Below, in pieces: positions 34,057-47,125 of a stretch of DNA of 64,000 nt. The position numbers were made by a program, and so were the translations under genes. Every line of letters starts with the position of its first letter. Position 1 is the first letter of the stretch. This DNA comes from Argopecten irradians. Taxonomy: Eukaryota; Mollusca; Bivalvia; Pectinida; Pectinidae. The notes under the pieces are model-generated. The model saw nothing but the letters and a program-made list of their open reading frames with translations. It did no database searches and was not told the DNA's origin. Location: assembly GCF_041381155.1 (NCBI RefSeq), contig NC_091137.1:10163765-10227764 (forward strand), read 5' to 3'.

Positions 34057-35023
34057 CGCACAATGTGGGCTTTCGATGACATTAGCATTGCAAATCTATA
34101 CCACAACCTTAAAGATGCAAAGTTAAAACAACATTAAACTCAGATCAGATAACCATGAAGTATCATAATTACTAATGGTTTATGAAGAACAGATAACATG
34201 ATGTAGCCAACGAAACATTAAAATTATATGAGAACCAATAATCACACATTAATTCATATCGTTAACAGACGTAACTCTCTCTTGATGAATTAATGATAAC
34301 TTTTTCGTAACTTCTTACGACGATATTTATTGATTTATTAGGCTGCATCGCCATTAATTCTGTAACTTTTTTAACATTTTTAATCTTTATACATTTGCTT
34401 CATCTTATCTAATGCTTAGTTGTATGTTGCTGTGGGCAATCAACAATGTTACACATAATTGGTCGATAGAGTGCTTATCCAGACAAAATATCATTAGTAT
34501 GCAATAACCTTGGGATTTTTCAAGGTTATAGCTCTTCGTGTTCCGGTGATTCCTTTTATCACTCTACTTCAATGGATAAGAAAATGAAATCAGTCAGTTG
34601 GAACGTTTTTGCTCCAATTCAACCTTTATTTTTTGTTGCAGATTCGGTCACCACACTAAAGGAATGTGTTGACGCATTTAAAACAATCAATCTATAAAAG
34701 TTACCCTCAAAGCATTTGTTATCAGAAAGAGTTTCATACAAAAAATTAGCACAGAAAACCTTCGCCACATGAAGAGTTCTTGAAGAGGTCATCAGGGATT
34801 TGTTTGATAATCTACTGTATGCAAGCCCGCCCACCTCCACCCTCCTCCCATAACAAAGCATTGCTAGCGATGTGGTATGAAGAGTAATAATGAAGCAATG
34901 GGGCATGCTGAAAGACACGTATCAAATACTACAAAACTACAAAACTAAAGTGGTTTTAGTTCTTTTCAATTCAAAAGCCAATTTCCAAGATGATAGTCTC
35001 TGGAGAAATTTTAACTTTCTTAC
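34057..35023. other. Intronic sequence; possible missing exon near 34670-34800
   Basis: On the minus strand a Cys-containing frame (TSSRTLHVAKVFCANFLYE, then TLSDNKCFE) ends at a GTAACT donor with the phase required by the exon at 33474. I could not find a matching acceptor, so it is not called. Confidence 0.3.
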
Positions 35024-35092
35024 CGGGCATAGTTGGCAGATTCTTACGACATCCACCTTTAGTCCTTTGTAGATTACATTGAGGACACATCG
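35024..35092 (-). CDS. Probable internal exon of an unidentified host gene
   Basis: Minus strand: AAATGTCCAG, 69 nt, then GTAAGA after CCG. Two frames are open. Phase 0 gives RCVLNVIYKGLKVDVVRICQ and LCP, and joins the phase-0 donor of 37211-37305. The other gives MCPQCNLQRTKGGCRKNLP and would join 33474-33563. Both joins cannot hold at once, so either one more exon exists between this exon and one neighbour, or one neighbour is wrong. Confidence 0.42.
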
Positions 35093-36579
35093 CTGGACAT
35101 TTGTCAATAATAGTTAGTTTTCAAAACAAAACCGATCACTTGACAAATTGCGAAAAATGCTGACTGTTTTAAACGAACAATTTAGTCACGTTGTGCATTG
35201 AAATATCTATTTAGCTAAAATTAAACCTGTTCTGATGAATTTTGGTGTCATTTTTATCATTGTAAAGAGTCCACTACCATGATAACGATGCGAAAACTAG
35301 CTCGCTCTCCGCTATTACACATTGATGATGTTACACCGTATGCCGGGCAGTGGAGTAAAGTAACATTTGTCTAAAACTACTCCAGCCACTCCTTCAACAG
35401 TATATTTCATTTTTAAGTGTATTATGATAAGAGAAAACTGTTTTTTTTTAATATAAAAGGCAGCCTACAGGTAGCTATTTGTTGCATTTGCGAACCTTAC
35501 GGTAGTCCGGCTCGGTTATTAGTATTCTTTATTTGCGGGTATGTACTGATTGTGACGTCATGTGTTTGCGAGCGTAACGTAACAATTTTCAGAGAAAACG
35601 ACGTGAATTTCGTTCACAAAATAATGACGTCTCAATGGATACTTTCCGGTGAGGGCACTACAATGTAACTCATATGAAAAGACGTAATAGCGTACACATC
35701 TAGAGTAGGTATCGTATATATACGATCAGGGATGTCAATGGTATGAAATAAGGTTCTTGACAAACATGTGGAAATAAACTCGCCAATATTTTGTGTTTAA
35801 TTTTTCATAGGGAAGATAGAAGAATAGTGATATGTAATTGGCATCGCGGTTATGTATAAAAATTGGTTCACTGAATTGTCCATTTAATAAAATCATAAGT
35901 GATTAATCGTACGTCACGTGTATATAGTTATAGCCTGTACAGGTCGACGGTGTTAGCACTGCGTGAACTTTGTGTAATGTACTTGATTTTCGAATTATTG
36001 TCACTGTAATTTGTTGTTAAATACATCCCCGGGGCAGTAGACATTGTCAGATAAGAAAACTACCACAGATAAGAAATGTGGAAACGAATCGCAATATATA
36101 CAAATATAACCAATACTGAACATGCATATTTCATTAATGCACTATCACAATAGACACTGACGGATAATATAGGAGATAATGAAATATATAGGCAGGCGAA
36201 GGTATGAATACCAAAAGCAAATCATAAATGCATACTAGATAGATTCACGCAGTTAATAATGAAATATGCATTTTAAGTTATACAAAAAACCAACTTTACC
36301 TGACTTATCGTGACTTCAAAGAACATATTTTTAAAGTTGGTTTTACTTATCTTCCCAAAATCAATCTTGTAATCAGAAACAAAACTATGTTTTTCTCTGC
36401 CATAACAACAACACCTATATAGAAATGCCCGGTACAGCTTTGTACAGGTATTGTGTAACGTATTTAACGAAGCACTGCATATAGGACTAAATATTTCATT
36501 GTATCACGTGCTGTCACAAATAACGTGAAACCTCCCCCAGGACCAAAATCAAGATTGGATGAGGGACTGCAGTGGTCGA
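35093..36579. other. Intronic sequence
   Basis: AT-rich, nothing recognised. Confidence 0.4.
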
Positions 36580-36650
36580 CCCACAAGCCCTCCACCTCTG
36601 GGTAGCGAGTTCGTGTTTTTCTCTGGGTACTCCGGCATTCCTCCAGCTAT
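36580..36650 (+). mobile_element. SINE fragment (same family as 7582-7807)
   Basis: ACCCACAAGCCCTCCACCTC and GAGTTCG match the SINE head. TTTTTCTCTGGGTACTCCGG and CATTCCTCC match its body, with the sequence between B box and body deleted. Both the 5' end and the tail are missing. Confidence 0.75.
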
Positions 36651-37210
36651 AACGAGTTTGAATAATTTCATATCACATAGTCACGAGTGTAAAATTCTAT
36701 TTATCACAGAAATTTTATTATTGATATAACACCAATTCCATGCACATTGCATTCATTCCAATTCTGGAGTATACTGGTTGTATTCCGAGGAAGTGACTTT
36801 CCTGGCATATAAGTGTTAAAGCGATGCTTACTCAACTGTACTATTAGACAAAAACAAACATTACCGAGGTTTAAAATTTCGCACAGTGCTTGCAAATTCC
36901 GTTGTTTTAAAATTCAGAAAAACAATCCATACAAGGGGACAAAAAGATATTTTAATTCCTTGGTCACATTTAGGTATTACAGCCTTGTGTCACGTCAAGC
37001 AGTTGTCGATGAAAACATATTATTATTATGTGTTCAACCACTATTGGTACGATTCGGTAAATGATAATTCTGAAAACCGTATGTTTTCCCATTGACAGTT
37101 AACATAATTATTTCCTTTTTTGAAAACAACAGCAAGACGTGCCCGGCAGGCCATTACCTGTACAACCATATCAAGAAACAATGATTTCCGTAATTTTCCA
37201 ATAAAACTAC
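36651..37210. other. Intronic sequence
   Basis: Nothing recognised. Confidence 0.4.
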
Positions 37211-37305
37211 CTGTCCCATGATAAGAGGAGTGAATGGCAGACCTAGTCCGATGACACGGAGGGTAGTTAAGTGATCTACAGATAGGGCCACGGCAGATTT
37301 ACGAC
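37211..37305 (-). CDS. Probable internal exon, hydrophobic segment
   Basis: Minus strand: CTCTTTTTCCATCAG, 2 nt, 31 codons, then GTAGTT after CAG. The peptide is RKSAVALSVDHLTTLRVIGL then GLPFTPLIMGQ; its second half is hydrophobic and could be part of a membrane helix. The other two frames are closed. The two-base entry phase fits the one-base remainder of 48560-48617 (joint codon Gly). The LINE and minisatellites at 40-47 kb would then be in one intron. Confidence 0.5.
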
Positions 37306-37799
37306 CTGATGGAAAAAGAGATAGGTAGAGCTCTGACACTTACTAATTAGACAAAATAATAATAAAATGTCGAATTATTTCTAAAAGTCATGAATGGATA
37401 TTAATTATAACTTGACTTAGTTCAGTTGTAAATTGACTTTTACATGGTTTCTGGCAGAAATCGCGCCGCCATAGTTTATTTATAAAACGCCACGTTAGTT
37501 ACAGCTTTAAAAAGAACTGCATTATGAATTACCTTATAATTTATTTTCATATGTTATTTCATTGCTATTGTTTGGATTATTGAGGTTTGATTTTCGAAAG
37601 ACCGAAAGGATTGTATTATGACGTCATATGTACCAAACAGTTTCGCGGAGAAGTTTAAAAGCGATACAGTCAATGGCCAAACTGAATTATGGGATAAGAC
37701 ATCAATGCACCACAATCGAATATTTATTTTGTTGTAAAAGTACGTTAAAGAACGGAAATTAATGCCTAATTGGTAGCTCAATGAATTATTCAAATTAAA
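37306..37799. other. Intronic sequence
   Basis: Nothing recognised. Confidence 0.4.
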
Positions 37800-37937
37800 T
37801 TATGACTATTATTCTCAATATCTTCTGGCTTTATGAAGTCATAGACAAAAACAGACGGACGTTCTTTTTGAATGTCCTTCCGCTGTTTTTTTTCTATGAC
37901 TTCATAAACCCAAAATATATTGAGAATGCTCATAATC
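37800..37937. mobile_element. Hairpin (palindromic) MITE
   Basis: The left half contains TTCTCAATATCTTCTGGCTT, TATGAAGTCATAGA and ACAGACGGACGTTC. The right half is its reverse complement: GAATGTCCTTCCGCTG, TCTATGACTTCATAAA and ATATATTGAGAA. The arms are about 60 bp with almost no loop. No coding capacity. Confidence 0.85.
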
Positions 37938-40517
37938 ATATCATGTCTTGATTTGCTTGTGTCTTATACCGTTAGACCTTACCCTCTTGGCTACTGTGGT
38001 CGAGAAGCGAAGATGTCTATTTTGTAAAAGTATCCCCACCTCCCGATTTGTTGGCATTTGTGGTAGAGCGAGGAGGGCGTCGGAAGTTTGATTTCAAGTC
38101 TCTTTGGGCAGCAGTTGCAAGTAATTACGTTGTGTAACACTCCTCGTACCACCCCTATGCCGCATTGATCAAATACAGTACTCAATGGTTATAGTGAATA
38201 TCTAATCATGTGTAAATTCCATTAGACATGTATCCTTCATTTATCAACAATGAAAGTCCAAATAGATATTTGCATATATTTACATATGCCCAAATATATT
38301 CAACGGGAGGGGAGGTTCGTTCAAATGTATGAATACAAACCCAGTACAGGATCGGACTACTTCTAGTTCACGCTTCGATAAGATTTTGCGTCATATGGTT
38401 ATCTAAATAAACTTAGATTGCATTTCACCTCTTCACAGACATCAGCTTTGCTTTGAATTCTTAATAAACTAAAAGACGATTTCGGTCTTATATTGGTCTC
38501 AAGACTGATCTTCAGGAGGCACAGACAATATTATGTTTGTCAGCACTCAGTTAGTCCTACTTGAGCTTATGTAAACAAAGTTTCCTCGATTTCAAAATAA
38601 CAACATATAGTTGTTATTAGATCCAATCAAATATGTATTTGACATCAAAACAGAATATGTGTTCACTAGCATTGTAACGGTAATACACAACAAAATGAAT
38701 CGCTGGTCGGGCTACAACCGGAGGCTTTCCTTAGGAATGTTTGGGGAATTCCACTGTTTATACGTCAATATGGTTAATCCTCTCACTTAAATATACAGGC
38801 CATTTGATTGGAGAACAATTCTGGAAGCTTCTAAGCGAACAATACATATCATGCCAAACTGCATCTATAACTTTCAACAATCGGAACTATATCTTCGGCC
38901 ATCTTGACTACCGTAGTTACCCAACTTAGCAACCGACCACGTTTTCAATTTGACGAGGAGCATGTAAAAGTAGACTTATTTATGTAAATATATGGATTGA
39001 ACAATGTTTTGATTGCGTTAAAGGCGGTATGAACGCAATTGGATACAGACATATTCTACACGTTGTGCTAAAGTATAGTAAAAGACTCAACCCGAAATAA
39101 AAAGTAGAACAAAGCATGGTTTCGTTAAAGCAATTGGATTTGCCATTTCAGGTGGGCGTGAATTATATTCCAAAGGCATTAATTATTTGATGGCCTGACG
39201 TTAAGTGTATGCAATATTTAATTTTGTTTGTCCTTTGAATTGTTGCGTTTCCTATCACTATCTTACGGTAACATAATACGTTAATGGTAAAGGGTTGACT
39301 TTGACTGTATTTGTTGACAATCAACATTCCCGGAAAATTCTTCACAAACCACTCATTGACTCTTTGTTTATCAATCACTGATTGATTTAAATAAAATCCC
39401 AGACAACAAACCTCAATAGTATTGTCTCGGTTACCTATGGGTCTACCTGTGACTGATTACCATTACAGATATCTTACTTAGGGTACGAATCGTGTCACGC
39501 AGGCTAATTAATATTTCATTTAAGACCTCCCTTGATCCGGTAACTCAATAACGAACACAGTAGTTGTGATATGAACGATGAAGAAATCACCTAAGGGATA
39601 CAGTACTTATTTATAATTTAAAAAAAAACAGAGCCGAAAAAACTGGGTTTTTTTTCGGTTCATTTAAAAATGTCATCAAGTTGGAGATCCGCCTAAAAGA
39701 AGAGAAATCAAACAAAACGTAATTCTCCAGTAGTTGTTTACCCTTTTCCAGAAAGTAAGATTACAGGTTTGTTGACGCTGTATAACTATTTGGTTTTGTT
39801 CACCAGATTCCTCATATGATGTTCGGGTTTCGTAGCTTAGAGGAAACCGGAAATGTTTAGAAAATTCTAACACATATGACGGTAACCGGGAACTCTCCTC
39901 GAATTTTGAATTTTTTATTTTTTGTAAGCCTTTGGCGAGCAAAATATGAAAAAATCGAAACGAGTACCACCGATCTAATATGACGGGAAACGAATAATAG
40001 ATTCTATTCATTATATCACATTTGGAGTTTCCTGTCCAATGATTAATCAATAGATCAGTTTGGACCGTATCACTAGAAAACAAAAGTCGGTCAAGTACCA
40101 ATGCGCCGTAATAACTAGTGCGAAAAATAGCCAGTTTATTAAAAGAAGTAATATAGTTTTATTATATACTCCATTATCAAACCGTTACATGTAAATGACT
40201 TATAATTGAACGACTACTTGAATGCAAGGAAAAATGTTGAAATCCAATTTGTAGCACATTACATGTAATATTACAATATTGTCGTCAGTTGTCGTCATGC
40301 AGGACTGCCGGACGTCATTTTGTCACCGCTTTGGACATTTACTGTTTGATTTAGGAGATTTGATAGATGTTTTCATCGATTATCATGTTCAAATTGATAC
40401 GAGAAGATGAGATATTGATTTTACACACCGTTATGAATTAGTGTGGTGTCGTCGTCTGATTCATCATTTCGTAGTAAAACATTGTAGTAAAAAGAAGGTA
40501 ATTTCTCACGCGTAGAA
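37938..40517. other. Intronic sequence
   Basis: No supported gene. A 141-codon minus-strand frame at 39676-40101 has no motif or splice context and is treated as chance. Confidence 0.4.
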
Positions 40518-43500
40518 ATGGTACCATTCATCGGAATTAACCAATCATATGTTAACGGTTTGAGAGATGAGAAGAAAAGGAACAAGATTTTCCATTGGTT
40601 AAATAGTCAGAAGTATAATATCATTTGTCTACAAGAAACACATTGTACTGGCTTAGACATAGTTACATGGCAAAACAATTGGAAAGATATAACAAAAGGT
40701 GGCAGCATATGGAATAATGGTAGTTCAGAATCAAAAGGTATGGCAATATTATGGAAAAATTCACTTTGTAACAGAATAAGTAAAGAAAAGAATGATCAAG
40801 AAGGTCGCATTTTATCATGTAAAGTAGAAGCCGAAGACAAAACAATAGAACTCTTAAACATCTATTCACCAAATTTAGGTAATGACAGAAAGATCTTTTT
40901 TGATAATCTACCAATTTTTCTCAATACTGACAATAATTATGACAAAATTATTTGTGGGGATTTCAATTGTGTTATGGACCCAGATCTTGATAGGAAACCA
41001 TGCTATAAAAGAAATGATATTGGATATACAGAATTAAAATCCTTCATTAATACTCACAACTTAGAAGATATATGGAGAACTTGTAATCCTGACTTGAAAA
41101 ATTATACATTCCAGAGAGGCACATCAAAATCTAGAATAGATTTTTTCCTTACACAAACTGCTATCAACCATCTAGTTATTGGGGCAGGTATCAAACATTG
41201 TCCATTTAGTGATCACGAGGCAATAGATATCAAAGTAACATTAAATAAATATGAAAAAGGGCCAGGCACCTGGAAAATGAACAGCAATGTAATACAAAGT
41301 GACTTATTTGATAAAACTTTGCGTGCCAGTTGGGATATATGGCTTAATGAAAGACTCTATGAAACAGATATACTCACATGGTGGGATCTAATTAAGATAA
41401 GAATAAAATCATTAACAATCGAAATAGGGAAAATAATTAATATCAAGAAGAAGGATGTTAAAGATATGGAAAATGAGGTAGCTAAATTGCTTGGAAGTAG
41501 CCAACCAGATGAAATGATAGAACAAATAGAATTGATAAAATTAAAACTTAAACAATACTACAATAATAAAGCAGAGGCTGCAAGAATTAGATCTCGCACA
41601 CAAATCTATGAGGAGAATGAAAAATCAACAAAATATTTTTTTGATCTAGAGAAGAAAAATGCTGAAAACAAACTGTGGCACAGAGTAAAATGTGAAGATG
41701 GAAATTATAAAACAGGGATAAAAAATATACTCAAGGAACAAGTTAAATTTTTATACGAAGCTGTTTACATCTGAAGGATGTGATGATGAAAAGGGAAATT
41801 ATTTACTGCAGTATGTAGAAAATAAAATATCTGATAATGACAGACATAATATTGATAGACAAATCCAAGATGAAGAAATAGAGAAAGCGGTAAAATCATT
41901 GAAAAACGATAAATCGCCAGGCGAAGACGGAATAATAGCAGAGTTCTATAAAAAGTTTTGGGTATTAGTTAAACCAGAAATTACAAAAGTTATAAAAAAT
42001 ATTTTCAGAAAAGAAAATGACAGAATCACAGGGCAGGGGAATACTAAAACTGTTATACAAAAAGGGGGATAGGGATGAAATAAAAAACTGGAGACCATTG
42101 ACATTGCTTAATACAGACTACAAAATTATTTCTAAAATATTAGCCTTTAGATTGAAGAGCACTTTAAATACAATCATACATCCTGACCAAAAAGGATTTG
42201 TTCCAGGACGGAAAATTTCGGAAGCAAACAGACTTATCCAAGACATTATAGAGTATAGCGACAGAGAAAATAAAGAGGGTAGTATTATTTTTCTAGACCA
42301 AAAAAAAGCATTTGATAGAATCGAGTGGGATTGGGTGATGAAATGTCTAAAGAAATTCAATTTTGGCCAAAACTTTTGTGATTGGATTGAAATGCTACTA
42401 AAAGATGCTAAAACATGTATTCAAACAATGGATTTACATCATCTTATTTTAATATAACTAGATCTGCTAGACAAGGATGCCCAATTTCTCCGTTAATCTA
42501 TATTGTACAAGCAGAGCCACTCGCCTGTGCTATACGAGCTAACAATAACATTAGGGGGATGCAACTACCTGGTCCTGGAAATGTAGAAGCAAAATTATGC
42601 ATGTTTGCAGATGACACCCAACTTTTTAATAGATCAGAAAACTCAATAAAAGAATCCTTCAAACTATTAGCAGTTTATGAGAAAGCATCAGGAGCCAGTA
42701 TAAATTATGAAAAAACAGAAGGTTTATATCTTGGACCATGGAAAAATAAAAACCCTGATTTCACTAAAATTAAATGGTCTAAGACATCAGTAAAAACATT
42801 GGGAATTTATCATGGACACCAAATAAACAATGAAAAAGTGTGGATGGAGAAAATAGAAAAAATAAAAAATTGTTTACATATATGAAAGAGAAGAAATTTA
42901 ACTTTTATTGGAAAAAACCTTGATTGTAAAAACTTTCATATTGTCTGTAATTGGATATGAAATCGAAGTACGTGGTATACCATTAAAATTCCAAAATGAA
43001 ATAAACAGACTTATTTGGAACTTCATTTGGGACGGCAAACCAAATCAAATAGATCGTAAAGTATGCTGCACAGAAACTGGAAAAGGGGGTATGGGGATGA
43101 TAAGCTTGGACACTTTTATTGAAAGTAGGTACATCAAAACAATTTACAACATTTACCACTCAACAAATGAAAGTTGGAGTAGGATAGGAATGTTCTATTT
43201 GAATAAATATGACCAAAAATTTGATACAAAAAACTTCTTAATGAAGTGTTCATGTGTAAATGGTTTGAATTTATATAGTTTACCAGGTTTTTACAAAATT
43301 GCAATAAAGGCATGGGCAAAACTAAGATGCACACTGAATAAAAACCCGTTAACTATCAATGAAGTTCTTGAGGAACCTTTGTTTGACAACTCAAACATCC
43401 TGTACAAGAATGAATCTCTATTCATACAATCATTTCTAAAGAGCACAATAACTAAAATATCAGATATTTGGGATGTTAATGCAAATAGCTTCCTAAATAG

Positions 43501-43543
43501 CAGATCTTGTATAAAAGAATACGGTTGTAGTCACGTTAAGTAA
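40518..43543 (+). pseudogene. Tx1/L1-like endonuclease-reverse transcriptase, multiple frameshifts
   Basis: The first frame, 40518-41774, holds an AP endonuclease with CLQETHC, CGDFNCVMD, SRIDFFL and FSDHEAI, then a linker with STKYFFDLEKKNAENK. The frame then shifts near 41750 (LFTSEGCDD, KNDKSPGEDGI), near 42020 (KNWRPLTLLNTDYKI, GFVPGRKISE, FLDQKKAFDRIEWDW), near 42420 (ARQGCPISPLIYI, MFADDTQLF, with FADD at 42604-42615) and near 42890 (RLIWNFIWDGK, GKGGMGMISL). About 1,000 codons in total, somewhat short for a Tx1 ORF2, so the C-terminus is probably lost. At least four shifts make it inactive. Confidence 0.87.
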
Positions 43544-43756
43544 GTTGGTTGTGTGGATATTTATTGTGATTGTTTATAATATAAGGATGTTGGATGTATG
43601 GTTGTAATAAAGAGAGAGAGATATAATTTTGTTTAAAAATAATATTATAAAATATGAAAATTGTGTGAAAGTCCTTCTACGAAAGGAAATAGATTGTAAA
43701 AAATGTGCTGTTGAATAAAATATTTTTTTGGTAAAAAAAAAAAAAAAAAAAAAAAA
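40518..43756 (+). mobile_element. Tx1/L1-like LINE with poly(A) tail
   Basis: Endonuclease-RT coding remnants from 40518 to 43543 are followed by about 190 bp of 3' sequence, AATAAA at about 43715-43720 and 24 A at 43733-43756. Protein motifs (below) resemble the L1/Tx1 side of LINE diversity, unlike the other two LINEs here. 5' UTR and any ORF1 are absent or unrecognised, and no target duplication was found. It lies in sense opposite to the surrounding host gene. Confidence 0.87.
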
Positions 43757-44422
43757 CAATCACAATGCAGAGAGGTTATATTACACGTATGTAATAAATA
43801 AAATTTATGAAATGACTTTATTGAGTGGGAAAACACGTCATATGATAAGTATCAACTATCCCATAATAATTTTCGTTGATGAAATAGAAAAGTTTAATGG
43901 ATATGGATTATAATTAATAGGTCTGTATACTTTATGTACAAATTGTGTGTATATTTATTTCTATGTAACTTCTCTAAATTGACTTGCCGCCTTGTTATCA
44001 TTAATTATTAAGGTAAACACATTTGATAATATAGCACAATATCCTGTTGAAACATCGATTGAATAGAAAAGGCAGTCATGTTATTAATTTTCACATTCTA
44101 ACATGATCCAATATTGTTTTTTGCAACAAGGTAACGCGGTCGGGCAAAACTAGGTTACGACAATTACACATTCTCAAACTTGATTACACGAAAAGGGTTA
44201 ATAAGAAATGAATTGGTTAAAAAATTCTTGAAAAAAATTGGAATAAAAAGAACTAAGCATAATCTTCATTTTCAATTTGTTTTCTTAAATTTGAAATTTG
44301 TTTTGTCAATGTCAAATCAGTTAAACATCAGGTGTATGTTATATAAGATGTGTACAGGATTCAGTCATCGCTGATTTACCTTCAAGACATCACATAAACA
44401 ACAAAGTATTACTATTATGAAA
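43757..44422. other. Intronic sequence
   Basis: Right flank of the LINE; nothing recognised. Confidence 0.4.
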
Positions 44423-45523
44423 AGTGCTTGATATTTAGTGTGTCTTTGGAGTGCTCGATATGTAGTGTGTCTTTGGAGTGCTTGATATGAAGTGTGTATT
44501 TGGAGTGCTTGATATCTTGTGTGTCTTTGGAGTGCTTGATATATCTTGTGTGTCTTTTGAGTGCTTGATATGTAGTGTGTATATGGAGTGCTTGATATAT
44601 CTTGTGTGTCTTTTGAGTGCTTGATATGTAGTGTGTATATGGAGTGCTTGATATCTTGTGTGTCTTTGGAGTGTTTGATACATCTTGTGTGTCTTTGGAG
44701 TGCTTGATATCTTATGTGTCTTTGGAGTGCTTAATATCTTGTGTGTCTTTGGAGTGATTGATATATTATGTGTCTTTGGAGTGTTTGATACATCTTGTGT
44801 GTCTTTGGAGTGCTTGATATCTTATATGTCTTTAGAGTGCTTGATATCTTATGTGTCTTCTGAGTGCTTGATACATCTTATGTGTATTTGGAGTGCTTGA
44901 CATCTTATGTGTATTTGGAGTGCTTGATATCTTATGTGTCTTTGGAGTGCTTGATACATCCTGTGTGTCTTTGGAGTGCTTGATATCTTATGTGTCTTTG
45001 GAGTGCTTGATATGTAGTGTGTATTTGGAGTGCTTGATATCTTGTGTGTCTTTGGAGTGCTTGATATGTAGTGTGTATTTGGAGTGCTTGATATCTTGTG
45101 TGTCTTTGGAGTGCTTGATATGTAGTGTGTCTTTGGAGTGCTTGATATGTAGTGTGTATTTGGAGTGCTTGATATGTAGTGTGTATTTGGAGTGCTTGAT
45201 ATTTAGTGTGTCTTTGGAGTGCTTGGTATGTAGTGTGTATTTGGAGTGCTTGATATCTTGTGTGTCTTTGGAGTGCTTGATATGTAGTGTATCATTGGAG
45301 TGCTTAATATGTAGTGTGTATTTGGAGTGCTTCATATGTTGTTGTATATTTGGAGTGCTTGATATGTAGTGTGTATTTTGAGTGCTTGCTATGTAGTGTG
45401 TCTTTGGAGTGCTTGATATCTTGTGTGTCTTTGGGTGCCATGTTCATACACATTGTATGTCTTTGGAGTGCTTGATATCTAGTATGTCTTTCGAGGGCTT
45501 CATATCTAGTGTATCTTTCGAGC
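44423..45523. repeat. 27-bp minisatellite, about 41 copies
   Basis: Unit GGAGTGCTTGATATGTAGTG followed by TGTCTTT. Two main sub-variants occur, TATGTAGTG and TATCTTGTG, plus a +2-bp form (TACATCTTGTG). As the period is a multiple of three, long frames are open on both strands (nine-residue repeats such as LECLICSVY on plus); they are not genes. Confidence 0.96.
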
Positions 45524-46037
45524 ATACGATGTCCCCGTGATTTTTCTGACTTATGTTCCCGTGGTTTTCATGACTTGTTTGTTATGCTCAATATAACTAA
45601 AAAAATCTCACGGTTCAAACTTTTTTTTTATTTCATATTATGATGAATATCATTTACGTTTAAAGTTTTGAGTGGTCTTCCGCTATAGATAAAAGATAAT
45701 AGAGTCTTGGCAAACACCATCCAACGAAATGATTTAGACCACAATGTTTTGCGATATACAATACTGAATCAATAGCAGTTATGTTATATAACTAAAGTGT
45801 AGTTATTGTATACAATGTAACACTAGAAAGAAAAAATCGGGGTCATTTAACTCAGACAGTGATCGCTCCTAACTAGTAAACGTTTATTATATTTGGTGTT
45901 TGAAAACATACTTAAATCAGAAGAGGGTTGGATTATGCACATTTCCAGTGAGCATGTCAGACAACATATGTGTGATAATATACAGATGGATATGTGAGGT
46001 TCTGATTAATAAAAGATCTCATTTTAATCATAAAACA
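45524..46037. other. Spacer between minisatellites
   Basis: Unique AT-rich sequence. Confidence 0.5.
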
Positions 46038-47125
46038 GCAACAGTATCCAAAGTATAATTAGATCTACGCAACAGTATTCAAAGTATAATTAGATCTAGG
46101 CAACAATATCTAAAAGTATAATTGGATCTAGACATTTTATTCAAAAAGATTATTAGATCTAGGCAACAGTAATCAAAGTAAAATTATACCTAGGCAACAT
46201 TATTCAAAGTATTATTGAATATAGGCAACAGTATTCAAAGTATAATTAGATCTAGGCAACATTATTCAAAGTGAAATTAGATCTAGGCAACAGTATTCAA
46301 ACTATAATTAGATCCAGGCAACATTATTCAAAGTATAATTGAATCTAGGCAACAGTATTCAAAGTAAAATTGGATCTTGGCAACAGTATTCAAAGTATAA
46401 TTACATCTAGGAAACAGTATTCAAAATATAATTAGATCTAGGCAACAGTATTCAAAAGTATTATGAGACTTAGGAAACAGTATTCAAAGTAAAATTAGAT
46501 GTAGGCAACAGTATTCAAAGTAAAATTAGATCTAGGCAACAGTATTCAAAGTATAATTAGATCTAGGAAACAGTATTCAAAGTATAATTAGATCTAGGCA
46601 ACAGTATTCAAAGTATAATTAGATCTAGGAAACAGTATTTAAAGTATAATTGAATTTAGGCAACAGTATTCAAAGTATAATTGGATCTTGGCAACAGTAT
46701 TTAAAGTATAATTAGATCTAGGAAACAGTATTCAAAGTATTATGAGACCTAGGAAACAGTATTCAAAGTATAATTGGATCTTGGCAACAGTATTCAAAGT
46801 ATGATTAGATCTTGACAACAGTATTTAAAGTATAATTTGATCTTGGCAACAGTATTCAAAGTATAATTAGATCTAGGCAACAGTATTCAAAGTATAATTA
46901 GATCTAGGAAACAGTATTTAAAGTATAATTGAATTTAGGCAACAGTATTCAAAGTATAATTGGATCTTGGCAACAGTATTCAAAGTATGATTAGATCTTG
47001 ACAACAGTATTTAAAGTATGATTAGATCTTGACAACAGTATTTAAAGTATAATTTGATCTTGGCAACAGTATTCAACGTATAATTGGATCTTGGCAACAG
47101 TATTCAAAGTATAATTGGATCTAGG
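46038..47125. repeat. 31-bp minisatellite, about 35 copies
   Basis: Unit GGCAACAGTATTCAAAGTAT followed by AATTAGATCTA. Variants include GGAAACAGT, TTGGATCTTGG and ATTATGAGACCTAGG; blocks of variants recur, showing higher-order duplication. There is no long open frame because 31 is not a multiple of three and stops occur. Confidence 0.96.

Noticed and set aside
34619..34918. Minus-strand exon with Cys-containing peptide
   Set aside because: The donor and exit phase fit the next exon, but no acceptor with the right phase or pyrimidine tract was found.
37990..38190. Another SINE copy or an exon on the minus strand
   Set aside because: GTGGTCGAGAAGCGAAGATGTC resembles the SINE A box region, but no B box or body follows; the minus frame lacks splice sites.
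39676..40101. 141-codon minus-strand frame
   Set aside because: No motif, no homologue I recognise, no splice signals at its edges. A frame of this length is expected by chance somewhere in 64 kb searched in six frames.
44435..45525. Repeated LECLICSVY and complementary minus-strand proteins
   Set aside because: Produced by a 27-bp minisatellite, with long frames on both strands at once.
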